Shown here: piece by piece, positions 36,271 to 43,765 of the stretch
How the letters are laid out: every line of letters begins with the position of its first letter
Position numbering within the stretch: the stretch's first letter is position 1
IMG/VR virus record: IMGVR_UViG_3300043823_000114
Span: 26,209 to 90,208 of that record
Reading direction: 5' to 3' (one strand)
From: a virus
Length of the DNA: 64,000 nucleotides
Position numbers and translations under genes: made by a program
Notes under the pieces: model-generated
What the model was told of the DNA's origin: nothing
Databases searched by the model: none
What the model saw: only the letters and a program-made list of their open reading frames with translations

Positions 36271-37545
36271 ATGAACAAATATGAACAACTTATTGAGAGC
36301 ATTCTCAATGAAGACGAAGCAACAGCGAAATCTTTGTTCCACGACATCGTGGTAGCAAAATCTCGTGAAATTTATGAAAGTCTAATGGACGAAGAAATGG
36401 GTGGTAATCCTGCTCAAGGTTTCGTTTCTGACATCACTAATCAAGATCAATCTGCTCAAGACATGGGTCTTGGTGAAGACGACATGGAAGGTGGCGATAT
36501 TGAATTAGGTGGTGACGACATGGATGACGGCTTCGGTGACGAAGAAACATTCGGTGGTGACGACGAAATGGGTATGGGCGGTGAAGAAGGCGATCACGCT
36601 GAAATCATCGGCAAAATGGATGACCTAGAAGCACAACTAGCTGAACTAAAAGCTATGTTGGGCGATGAGGGTGGCGAAGACTTTGGTGGTGAAGAACCAG
36701 CTGGCGACATGGGCGGTGACGACTTCGGTGGTGAAGAAGGCGAAAACGACTTTGACATGGACGGTGGCGAAGAAGGTTCTGGTACATCTGGTAGCGGTAA
36801 ATCTAGCTCTGGATTTGGTACAAGCGGTTCTGGCAAATCAGGATCAGGTTCTTCTGACTTCGGTGGCGAAGAACTAGAAGAAGCATTCGGTATGAGTGGT
36901 TCTGGTGCATCTGGATCAGGTAAGTCTGGTTCTGGTAAATCAGGTTCTGGTAAAATGGAAAGCGCTAACCCATTCGCTAAGAGTGGTTCTGGCAAGTCAG
37001 GCAGCGGTGCTTCTGGATCAGGTAAGTCTGGTTCTGGCAAATCAGGTTCTGGCAAGACAGAAAGCTATGTTCGTAAGACAGAAGCTGAAATCATGAAAGA
37101 ATACGTTGACAAGATCGGCGAAATCTACAAAGTAAATAGTCCAAACAACGAAACTGGTAAAACAGTTGGTACTGGTGGTGATGAGCCTAGCGTAAATCAC
37201 AATTCTATAAGTCTAGACAAAGGTCCTGACTTCGGTGGAACAAACGAAAACATTCTAAGCGGTAAAGGTAACGAAGTTGCTGCCGATGGTAAGCAATTCA
37301 AAGCTCCGAAGAATGAATATAGCAAAGGTCAAACAGAACAACCTTTAGCTAATAAAAACGGCGGTTATAAAAACAAAGTTGGTGGTAACACTCCTTGGAA
37401 TCAGAAAGCTCCTAGCGAAGGTCACGGAGCAGAGAAGAAATCTAGTCGTGAAGGTGGTAACGTAGGTGCTAAAGACACTATCGGTACTAACATCAACAAA
37501 AAAGGTGAGTTGGGCGGCGCAGGTCAACCAACAGGTAAGAAGTAA
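36271..37545 (+). CDS. Acidic, GSGK-repeat prohead core protein (gp67-like N-terminus), 424 aa
   Basis: The first 45 residues (QLIESILNEDEATAKSLFHD, VVAKSREIYESLMDEE) have the helical pattern of the N-terminus of T4 gp67, the acidic prohead internal protein. Residues about 55-165 are extremely rich in Asp, Glu and Gly (DDMEGGDIELGGDDMDDGFG). Residues about 170-265 are a serine/glycine/lysine repeat built from GSGKS and GSGAS units. The last 150 residues are polar and disordered-looking with several Lys-Gly-rich segments. T4 gp67 is only 80 aa, so this form is greatly enlarged. It probably fills the prohead core and is cut by gp21. A ribosome site AGGAG precedes the ATG by about 9 nt. Confidence 0.72.
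   Translation: MNKYEQLIESILNEDEATAKSLFHDIVVAKSREIYESLMDEEMGGNPAQGFVSDITNQDQSAQDMGLGEDDMEGGDIELGGDDMDDGFGDEETFGGDDEMGMGGEEGDHAEIIGKMDDLEAQLAELKAMLGDEGGEDFGGEEPAGDMGGDDFGGEEGENDFDMDGGEEGSGTSGSGKSSSGFGTSGSGKSGSGSSDFGGEELEEAFGMSGSGASGSGKSGSGKSGSGKMESANPFAKSGSGKSGSGASGSGKSGSGKSGSGKTESYVRKTEAEIMKEYVDKIGEIYKVNSPNNETGKTVGTGGDEPSVNHNSISLDKGPDFGGTNENILSGKGNEVAADGKQFKAPKNEYSKGQTEQPLANKNGGYKNKVGGNTPWNQKAPSEGHGAEKKSSREGGNVGAKDTIGTNINKKGELGGAGQPTGKK
36780..37065 (+). repeat. GSGKS/GSGAS-coding short tandem repeat
   Basis: Degenerate in-frame repeats of a 12-15 bp unit (TCTGGTTCTGGTAAA type) encode GSGK/GSGA runs in the prohead core protein. The array is interrupted by SSDFGGEELEEAFGM and by MESANPFAK. Confidence 0.85.
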
Positions 37546-37558
37546 TTAGGGACGTAAA

Positions 37559-38200
37559 ATGGCTTTGTACCTAAAAGAGACGCTTACTTTTAATCATGCA
37601 GGGATTCAAATTCTCGAAGAGGATTCCCACGATGGTAAAGGTAAGAGTCTTAAAATGAAAGGGATATTCATCGAGGGAGGTGTGAAGAACGCTAACCAAC
37701 GTGTTTATCCTGTTCAGGAAATCTCAAAGGCCGTTAATACAATCAATGAACAGATCAAGAGTGGTTATTCAGTTCTTGGTGAGTTAGATCACCCGGATGA
37801 TTTAAAAATCAATCTTGATCGTGTCACACACATGATTGAAAACATGTGGATGGACGGTCCCTGTGGTTACGGACAACTAAAGATTTTACCAACTCCGAGT
37901 GGCAAGATTGTGGAAGCAATGTTGACAAGCGGGGTTAAGTTAGGCGTTAGCAGTCGTGGAAGCGGCAATGTTAACGAAAGCAGTGGTCATGTTAGTGATT
38001 TTGAAATCATTACTGTGGACATTGTGGCACAACCAAGCGCACCTCATGCTTATCCTAAAGCAATTTATGAGAGCTTGATGAATATGCGTGGTGGTGCACA
38101 GTTATTTGAGATGGCCCGTGAAGCATCTCAAGATCAAAAAGTACAGAAGTACGTTGAACAAGGCGTGTTGCGCCTTATCAAAGACCTGAAAATAAAATAA
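37559..38200 (+). CDS. 21: Prohead core protease gp21, 213 aa
   Basis: Length matches T4 gp21 (212 aa). The protein has the U9/herpes-assemblin-like serine protease layout: catalytic His in VLGELDHPDD (about residue 79), catalytic Ser in GVKLGVSSRGSG (about 131) and a third-residue region in DIVAQPSAP (about 155). It cleaves scaffold, core and capsid proteins after prohead assembly, which commits the head to DNA packaging. It is placed between the core proteins and gp22 as in T4 and has an AGGGA ribosome site 8 nt before the ATG. Confidence 0.95.
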   Translation: MALYLKETLTFNHAGIQILEEDSHDGKGKSLKMKGIFIEGGVKNANQRVYPVQEISKAVNTINEQIKSGYSVLGELDHPDDLKINLDRVTHMIENMWMDGPCGYGQLKILPTPSGKIVEAMLTSGVKLGVSSRGSGNVNESSGHVSDFEIITVDIVAQPSAPHAYPKAIYESLMNMRGGAQLFEMAREASQDQKVQKYVEQGVLRLIKDLKIK

Positions 38201-38213
38201 GGAGTAGGATCCA

Positions 38214-39323
38214 ATGTTAGACGCTATCAAACCATTGTTGGAGTCCGGTATCATTAACGAAGGTACTCAGCAAGCAATCAGCGAAGCATTCGAGGCTCGT
38301 ATCAACGAAGCCAAAGAAACTGTTCGTGCTGAATTGCGTGAGGAATTCGCACAACGCTACCAACACGACAAGAAAGTTATGGTTGAAGCTCTAGACAAAA
38401 TGGTGACTGAATCTTTAACAGCAGAAATCTCTGAATTCCAAACTGAGACACAAAAGCTAGCTGAAGACCGTGCAAAATTCAATGTTCGTATGGTTGAAGC
38501 TACAAACAAGTTCGACAATTTCTTAGTTACTAAACTAGCTGAAGAAATCCAAGAACTTCGTGCTGATCGCCAACAATATCAAAATAGCATTGCTAAACTT
38601 GAGAAGTTTGTGGTTAAGGCTCTTGCAGAAGAAATTCAAGAATTCGAAGCAGACAAGAAAGCCGTTGTTGAGACAAAGGTTCAACTTGTTGCTGGTGCTA
38701 AAGCAAAACTTGCAGAACTTCAATCTGCATTTGTTGCTCGTAGCGCAGAAATGGTTAAAGAATCTGTTACTGCTAAACTAGAGTCTGAGATGACTCAACT
38801 TAAAGAAGACATCCAACTTGCTCGTGAGAACATGTTTGGTCGTCGCTTATTCGAAGCATTTGCTAGTGAATTCGCTGTTACTCACTTAAATGAGAACAAA
38901 GAAATTGCTAAGATGCGTGAAATCATCAATACACAATCTAGTGTTATCGCTGAAGCACGCAAAGTAGCTACAGAAAAAGCAACTTTAGTTGAATCTAAAG
39001 AGAGAGAAATTCGTATTATCAAGGAATCTACAGATCGTAAGGTAAAACTTGCTGAAATGTTGAAACCTCTAAACAAAGAGAAAGGCGCTGTTATGAGCGA
39101 ACTTCTCGAATCAGTGCAGACCGACAAGTTACAGTCCGCATTTGATAAGTATCTTCCTGCTGTATTGGGCGGAACTACTGCTAAAGCACCCGCAAAGGTA
39201 GCTTTGACAGAAAGTAAAGTCGAAGTAACAGGAGATAAATCTGCTAAACCAACTCAAGTGCAAGAAGTTGCTGAAACAGCAACAAATGTATTTGATCTAA
39301 AGCGTCTAGCAGGGCTAAAGTGA
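38214..39323 (+). CDS. 22: Prohead scaffold protein gp22, 369 aa
   Basis: Almost wholly helical and rich in Glu, Lys, Ala and Leu, with heptad-like coiled-coil sequence from about residue 25 to 290 and many segments such as LAEEIQELRADRQQYQNSIA. The C-terminal part ends EVAETATNVFDLKRLAGLK. T4 gp22 is 269 aa and forms the main scaffold core, degraded by gp21. The gene lies directly between gp21 and gp23, with AAGGAG 10 nt before the start. The identification rests on context and composition, both strong. Confidence 0.9.
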   Translation: MLDAIKPLLESGIINEGTQQAISEAFEARINEAKETVRAELREEFAQRYQHDKKVMVEALDKMVTESLTAEISEFQTETQKLAEDRAKFNVRMVEATNKFDNFLVTKLAEEIQELRADRQQYQNSIAKLEKFVVKALAEEIQEFEADKKAVVETKVQLVAGAKAKLAELQSAFVARSAEMVKESVTAKLESEMTQLKEDIQLARENMFGRRLFEAFASEFAVTHLNENKEIAKMREIINTQSSVIAEARKVATEKATLVESKEREIRIIKESTDRKVKLAEMLKPLNKEKGAVMSELLESVQTDKLQSAFDKYLPAVLGGTTAKAPAKVALTESKVEVTGDKSAKPTQVQEVAETATNVFDLKRLAGLK

Positions 39324-39352
39324 CTTAACCCTAAAAGGAAAAAGGAAATAAA

Positions 39353-40525
39353 ATGACACAAGCATTATTAGAAAGCCGTTGGGGCGAGACAAAAGACGCC
39401 CTGTTGGAGGGCTTACAAGGTTCTAAGCGTACATCAATGGGTGTAATCTTAGAAAACACTAAAAAGTATCTTGCAGAAAATGCAACAGCTGGCGCAACTA
39501 CAGCAGGTAACGTAGCAACACTTAACCGTGTTATTCTACCAGTTATCCGTCGTGTTATGCCAACAGTTATCGCTAACGAAATCATTGGTGTTCAACCAAT
39601 GACTGGTCCTGTTAGTCAGATTCACACTCTACGTGTTCGTTACACAGACGGTGTTACTGGTACTAACGGTGCTACTGGTACTGTTCCAGGCGACGAGGCA
39701 TTGTCTCCATTCAAAATTGCTACTGCATATTCTGGTACTAGTTCTGGATATGCTACAAGTACAGCAACACTTGAAGGTGTACCTGGAAATCGTATCAACG
39801 TTCAAATCTTGAAACAAGTTGTTGAAGCTAAAACTCGCAAGTTGTCAGCAAGATGGACATTCGAAGCCGCTCAAGATGCACAATCTATGCACGGTTTGGA
39901 TATCGAAGCAGAAATCATGGCTGCTCTAGCACAAGAGATCACAGTTGAGATCGATCAAGAAATTATCGGTTCTTTATCTGCTCTAGCCGCTACAGACTAC
40001 GCATATGACCAATCTGCTGTATCTGGTACAGCTACATTCGTTGGTGACGAACACGCCGCATTGGCAGTTCTTATCAATCGTTCAGCTAACTTGATCGCAC
40101 AACGTACTCGTCGTGGCGCAGGTAACTGGGCTATTGTTTCTCCGGCTGCATTGACAGTTCTACAATCTGCTACTACTTCAGCTTTTGCTCGTACTACAGA
40201 AGGAACTTTCGAAGCTCCTACAAACACAAAGTATGTTGGTACATTGAACGGCGCAATGCGCATTTATGTAAACTCATACGCAAACGATTCAACTCCAGTT
40301 CTAGTTGGATATAAAGGTACTTCAGAAGCTGATGCTCCAGCATTCTATTGCCCATATATTCCATTGATGTCTTCTGGTGTTGTTCTTGACCCTAACACAT
40401 TCGAACCAGTCGTGGGCTTCATGACTCGTTACGGATATGTTGAGTTAACAAACACAGCGTCTTCTCTAGGTAACGCAGGCGACTACGTTTCTGAGATCAG
40501 CATCGCTAATCTTTCATTCCAGTAA
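39353..40525 (+). CDS. 23: Major capsid protein gp23, 390 aa
   Basis: The segment TLNRVILPVIRRVMPTVIAN, EIIGVQPMTGPVSQIHTLRV is the hallmark of T4-type major capsid proteins (HK97 fold), and the A-domain end (GFMTRYGYVELTNTASSLGN, YVSEISI) also fits. T4 gp23 is 521 aa and typical marine versions are around 470; this one is clearly shorter, apparently lacking most of the surface insertion between the conserved parts. The N-terminal region (about 60 residues, ending near AENAT) is expected to be removed by gp21. A strong AAGGAAAAAGGAA region precedes the ATG and a perfect terminator follows, in line with very high late expression. Confidence 0.95.
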   Translation: MTQALLESRWGETKDALLEGLQGSKRTSMGVILENTKKYLAENATAGATTAGNVATLNRVILPVIRRVMPTVIANEIIGVQPMTGPVSQIHTLRVRYTDGVTGTNGATGTVPGDEALSPFKIATAYSGTSSGYATSTATLEGVPGNRINVQILKQVVEAKTRKLSARWTFEAAQDAQSMHGLDIEAEIMAALAQEITVEIDQEIIGSLSALAATDYAYDQSAVSGTATFVGDEHAALAVLINRSANLIAQRTRRGAGNWAIVSPAALTVLQSATTSAFARTTEGTFEAPTNTKYVGTLNGAMRIYVNSYANDSTPVLVGYKGTSEADAPAFYCPYIPLMSSGVVLDPNTFEPVVGFMTRYGYVELTNTASSLGNAGDYVSEISIANLSFQ

Positions 40526-40573
40526 TCTTCTGTTCGGTAGATGCGACTTCGGTCTCATTATGGAAGGAGCAAG

Positions 40574-40598
40574 AAAGCACTCGCAAGAGTGCTTTTTT
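40574..40598 (+). terminator. Strong factor-independent terminator after gp23
   Basis: A 9-bp stem (AAAGCACTC/GAGTGCTTT) with a GCAA tetraloop is followed by further T residues, six in total. It ends the head operon. Confidence 0.92.
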
Positions 40599-40617
40599 GT
40601 TGGGTGCATTAACTTCA

Positions 40618-40625
40618 AATAAATA
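40618..40625 (+). promoter_or_regulatory. Late promoter octamer AATAAATA abutting the desaturase gene
   Basis: AATAAATA ends 7 nt before the desaturase ATG at 40633, right after the gp23 terminator. No ribosome site lies between. The predicted transcript is leaderless or has a leader of about 2 nt. Confidence 0.6.
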
Positions 40626-40632
40626 TTTGATC

Positions 40633-41487
40633 ATGAAGATTTTTGCATATTCTAAAAAAGACGCATATTTGATTTTGTACACTATTGTTATGTGTGTATT
40701 CCCATATTATATGGCTTTATATACTGACCCTAGTATTTGGTGGTTGTTGATAGTACCATTTCATGCGTATTCTATTGCGAACTTGATGAATACTAGTCTT
40801 CATCATCAAAGTCACTGGCCAATGTTTGTTAATAGAACATTCAACAAATATTACGAATTATTCATGAGTATGCACTGTGGATTTACGCATGCCGGGTGGA
40901 AATACGCTCACTTATTACATCACAAGTACGTGAATGACAAACCTATTGATGGACAAACTAGAGACCCAGTATCAGTGTTCAAAGGGGGGAAAAATGGCGA
41001 ACCGATGAATTTCTGGATTTACAGTGTTGGTAAAGCCGTGAATGATCTTTTGGTTATTTTTAAAAATATACCATTCGCAAAACCCAATTTAAAGAAGTAT
41101 GCAGATCGGTATAAGCATGAACAGTGGGCTAGAAAGCTGTTCTTCATCACAATATTTTTAATAAACCCATTATACTGTCTCTCGCTATTTTTTGTATATT
41201 TTGTTGCGTTTGTTATGAATCGTGCAATCAGTTACGGTGAACATTGGACTGTGCTTGATCGTCGTGGGGACACTACTCAAGATAGTATCGGGTGCTATGA
41301 CTACTGGGTCAATCTCATAGGATTTGGTGCAGGACATCATCAAGAACATCATCATAGTCCCGGGACACATTGGACAAACTATGGTCGCGTAACAAAGGAC
41401 TTGCATCCTGACAGGAAAATCGTTCACGAATTACACATTATGAACAATCCTTTTTGGGAACACTTCAAGCTCTTATTCAAGCGATAA
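40633..41487 (+). CDS. Membrane fatty-acid desaturase-like protein, 284 aa
   Basis: All three histidine boxes of membrane di-iron desaturases are present: HHQSH (about residues 57-61), HLLHH (about 93-97) and HQEHH within GAGHHQEHHH (about 234-241), plus an extra GEHW (about 202). Hydrophobic segments at about 12-30, 32-50 and 165-195 fit a four-helix membrane protein. The family inserts double bonds into acyl chains (or hydroxylates related substrates) using oxygen and an electron donor; the substrate cannot be told here. An upstream TTG start lies within the terminator and is rejected; the ATG at 40633 is used. It is a stand-alone gene with its own late-type promoter between the capsid and the next virion gene, so it is a likely auxiliary metabolic gene expressed late. 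Confidence 0.85.
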   Translation: MKIFAYSKKDAYLILYTIVMCVFPYYMALYTDPSIWWLLIVPFHAYSIANLMNTSLHHQSHWPMFVNRTFNKYYELFMSMHCGFTHAGWKYAHLLHHKYVNDKPIDGQTRDPVSVFKGGKNGEPMNFWIYSVGKAVNDLLVIFKNIPFAKPNLKKYADRYKHEQWARKLFFITIFLINPLYCLSLFFVYFVAFVMNRAISYGEHWTVLDRRGDTTQDSIGCYDYWVNLIGFGAGHHQEHHHSPGTHWTNYGRVTKDLHPDRKIVHELHIMNNPFWEHFKLLFKR

Positions 41488-41506
41488 GCTAAATTTCCTT
41501 ATTCGA

Positions 41507-41514
41507 AATAAATA
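41507..41514 (+). promoter_or_regulatory. Late promoter octamer AATAAATA with hairpin leader
   Basis: AATAAATA lies 66 nt before the ATG at 41581. The leader could fold: CTAGAC/GTCTAG (41515-41520 with 41550-41555) around CCACA/TGTGG (41532-41536 with 41543-41547), ahead of a strong AAGGAG ribosome site at about 41567. Confidence 0.6.
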
Positions 41515-41580
41515 CTAGACTCGTCAGAGTTCCACAAAGTCATGTGGCGGTCTAGAACACCGTACTAAGGAGAAACAAAA

Positions 41581-42318
41581 ATGGCAAAACTAAAAATTAC
41601 TGCTCAAAGCAGTATCACAAATGTAAACTATCCCGGTCCAATCATTGACGCTTATGTTCAACCGCAATTAGTCGGTGGCTCTCACACTGGTGGTACTGGC
41701 GGATTGACAAGTTTGACAGGTCTACAAATTCAACCACAAGTATACATTAAAACTGGTAGTTCATTACCAGGTAGCATTACTGCACAAAAAGGTGCTCACA
41801 AATTCCGCGTTACTGACGGTACATTAACTGGTGACTGTGTTTTAACAAACAGCCCAAATTTGACTGCTGGTCAAATGAATATTTTAATCAACTTGAATAC
41901 TGCGGCAGGGAATGTTGCGGCAGCTAACGTAGTTGGTGGTGCAACAAGTACTACAGTTACATATGACACTCGCACAGCAGTAACTGGTCCTCTAGCAAAT
42001 GCCCGTGTTGGTGATTACTTAATTTGGACTAGCCCAAGTGCTAACATTAGTGGTGTAGCACAAGTGACAGGTTCAAGTGGTGGAACATTTACTATTTCTA
42101 CTTCTGGTAACATTGCCGCGGCAACTGGTGTTACATTGACTACAAGCACATACGCAAGTCGTATTGACAACAAGTATGTTCGTGACTTTTACAGTGACGG
42201 TCAACAAGACAGTACATATGGTACAGTAACTTATTACACAAGTGGTTATAACCCAACAAAATGGCGTTATCACTTGGCTGCTCCAACAAGCACATTTGTT
42301 CAAGTACAATCAGCATAA
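41581..42318 (+). CDS. Probable abundant virion protein of unknown function, 245 aa
   Basis: A single-gene unit with a late promoter, structured leader, strong ribosome site (AAGGAGAAACAAAAATG) and its own terminator, the layout of a highly expressed structural gene. The sequence is beta-rich and contains VYIKTGSSLPGSITAQKGAH, KFRVTDGTLTGDCVLTN, a central Ala/Gly/Thr-rich part, and a conserved-looking end RIDNKYVRDFYSDG, TPTKWRYHL-like. I associate KTGSSLPGSITAQKGAHKFR with virion proteins of T4-like aquatic phages but do not know its function. Head decoration or a neck/tail component are both possible. A direct enzyme role is unlikely. Confidence 0.7.
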   Translation: MAKLKITAQSSITNVNYPGPIIDAYVQPQLVGGSHTGGTGGLTSLTGLQIQPQVYIKTGSSLPGSITAQKGAHKFRVTDGTLTGDCVLTNSPNLTAGQMNILINLNTAAGNVAAANVVGGATSTTVTYDTRTAVTGPLANARVGDYLIWTSPSANISGVAQVTGSSGGTFTISTSGNIAAATGVTLTTSTYASRIDNKYVRDFYSDGQQDSTYGTVTYYTSGYNPTKWRYHLAAPTSTFVQVQSA

Positions 42319-42356
42319 TAACAACTATGCTATAGTGAGATAGCAACGAAAAAATT

Positions 42357-42379
42357 TGGCCCCTAGTGGGCCATTTTTT
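42357..42379 (+). terminator. Factor-independent terminator
   Basis: TGGCCC-CTAGT-GGGCCA stem followed by six T residues, about 40 nt after the stop of the 245-aa gene. Confidence 0.9.
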
Positions 42380-42402
42380 ATGGTTTTGTATTATCTAGAC
42401 AA

Positions 42403-42410
42403 GCTAAATA
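42403..42410 (+). promoter_or_regulatory. Late promoter octamer GCTAAATA
   Basis: GCTAAATA, 25 nt before the ATG at 42436, directly after the preceding terminator. The same CTAAATA variant is found before the 2,343-aa fibre gene. Confidence 0.55.
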
Positions 42411-42435
42411 GTATATAAACAGGGTATAAAGTAGA

Positions 42436-43005
42436 ATGTCTACCTACAAACGAATAAGCGGTGATTATACAATTCAGAGTGTAAACACTGGCGATAGAAT
42501 TATTTTGAATAGTGGTAATGTGTATATTGAAGGAAACTTAAATGTTTCTGGAAATACGCAAACTTTCACTTCCAATAATAGCTCTATTACAAATAACATC
42601 ATTACTCTTAATGCCGGGGCAACGAGTCCTAACCCGTTTGGTGCACAGATTATCGTTAATCGTGGGACTGGGCAATCAAACGCCGCTATTACATGGAATG
42701 AAACAGTTGGTGCTTGGCAAGTCAGTGAAGTTGTAAATGGCAGTTATTACACTGCTAACATTGCTACATCTATTGGGACTCAAAACTTCATTTCCAATGT
42801 GTCACAAGATACAACCCCTATGCTAGGTGGTAACTTAAACATTGGTAGCTACTCAATCTATAGTAATGTCAGCGGATCACAAATGTATAGTACAACTGCT
42901 CCTGGTGGCGGTGGTACTGGAATAACAGTAACAAATTCTCGATATGCAAACGTCGAACTTATGAGTAAGACTAAGAGCATTGTTTATAGTATTATTTTTG
43001 GATAA
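42436..43005 (+). CDS. Fibre/collar-type structural protein, 189 aa
   Basis: First gene of the fibre cluster. The beginning (YKRISGDYTIQSVNTGDRII, NVYIEGNLNVSGNTQTFTSN) has the beta-strand pattern of fibre shafts. The middle INNIITLNAG-like run and IIVNRGTGQSNAAITWNETV, GAWQVSEV match a motif seen again near the start of the 2,343-aa protein (GILVNRNLSPL...WVWSEADQAFEA), where a fibre sequence is compared with an expected display state. No enzyme motif is seen. Probable small virion fibre or attachment protein; function inferred from the cluster. Confidence 0.65.
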   Translation: MSTYKRISGDYTIQSVNTGDRIILNSGNVYIEGNLNVSGNTQTFTSNNSSITNNIITLNAGATSPNPFGAQIIVNRGTGQSNAAITWNETVGAWQVSEVVNGSYYTANIATSIGTQNFISNVSQDTTPMLGGNLNIGSYSIYSNVSGSQMYSTTAPGGGGTGITVTNSRYANVELMSKTKSIVYSIIFG

Positions 43006-43014
43006 GGATATAAG

Positions 43015-43326
43015 ATGGCGATTCTAAACGCAAACGTAACAACAGTAGCAAGTCCGATCTATGTTAGTTCGGGTAACAATGCTATTACTACAGTTCATTT
43101 ATGTAACTACAGCGGCAGTAGTGTGCAAGCCAATATATATCTTGCTCCTAGCACTGGCAACGTTGCTAATGGCACAACGGTTATATATGGTAATGTGACT
43201 ATCAGCGCATACAATACATTGATTATCTATCAAGAGAAGTTTGTATTGGCTAACGGTGACACAATCTACGCTAACGTAAGTGCAAACAATAGTGTGACTG
43301 GTACAATAAGTTCGATTGGATTCTAA
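43015..43326 (+). CDS. Small beta-sandwich-type virion protein, 103 aa
   Basis: Composed of alternating hydrophobic strands (NAITTVHLCNYSGSSVQANI, NVTISAYNTLIIYQEKFVLA, DTIYANVSANNSVTGTI). It is similar in length and layout to the 109-aa protein at 57,992, which also has an I-C/V-N-x(n)-A pattern followed by a strand pair and ends in a short V-x-V/I strand. Both may be the same small fold used as fibre adaptor or tip. It starts 9 nt after the previous stop with AAGGA upstream, in an operon with the next gene. Confidence 0.6.
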   Translation: MAILNANVTTVASPIYVSSGNNAITTVHLCNYSGSSVQANIYLAPSTGNVANGTTVIYGNVTISAYNTLIIYQEKFVLANGDTIYANVSANNSVTGTISSIGF

Positions 43327-43328
43327 AC

Positions 43329-43757
43329 ATGGCAAGATTTCTTAAAAATCCTGACATAGCAAACGGAGCACAAGCGGCAAGATTGCCAATTGTTCCTAGT
43401 AGCGCATACGGTGATGTCCCAACCAATGGCCTGATTAGATTTAATCAAGCCACTAGTAGAATTGAATTCTTCTATAACAATGCTTGGAGTCAGATTGCTA
43501 AGATCGGTAGTGTTCAACTTGTGGTTGATACTCTTGGTCCTGGTGATGGCATCACAGTTAACTTTACTATGAGTCAGCAAGAAACAGACCCAACAGCTAT
43601 CGCGGTGTTTGTTGGCGGTGTTTATCAACAACCAACAACTCATTACGGTGTCAGTGGTTACGGCTTAAGTTTCACTACTGCTCCTCCATTGGGTACAATC
43701 ACTCCGACTACTATTATTGTGATACACAATATTAACAGCACTAACGTGCCAGCATAA
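43329..43757 (+). CDS. Fibre-associated protein with shared IRFN/GVYQQP module, 142 aa
   Basis: Residues about 33-55 (NGLIRFNQATSRIEFFYNNA, W) and 70-125 (GDGITVNFTMSQQE, VFVGGVYQQPTTHYGVSGYG, LSFTTAPP) form a module that also occurs at the C-terminal parts of the 519-aa and 2,343-aa proteins, where it reads FRYNS...IEYCNGSSW...VSINGTMQTP and IRYST...LEFYNGTAW...VSINGVMQIP. Here the module stands nearly alone. It is probably a virion fibre domain that mediates trimerisation or attachment. It begins 3 nt after the stop of the 103-aa gene. Confidence 0.62.
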   Translation: MARFLKNPDIANGAQAARLPIVPSSAYGDVPTNGLIRFNQATSRIEFFYNNAWSQIAKIGSVQLVVDTLGPGDGITVNFTMSQQETDPTAIAVFVGGVYQQPTTHYGVSGYGLSFTTAPPLGTITPTTIIVIHNINSTNVPA

Positions 43758-43765
43758 GGAACAGT

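Noticed and set aside
36594-37055. 153-aa proline/serine-rich antisense frame
   Set aside because: It is the complement of the GSGK and D/E/G-rich repeats of the prohead core gene.
40597-40632. TTG start that would extend the desaturase by 12 residues
   Set aside because: It lies in the terminator U-tract and upstream of the late octamer; the ATG at 40633 fits the promoter and the family.
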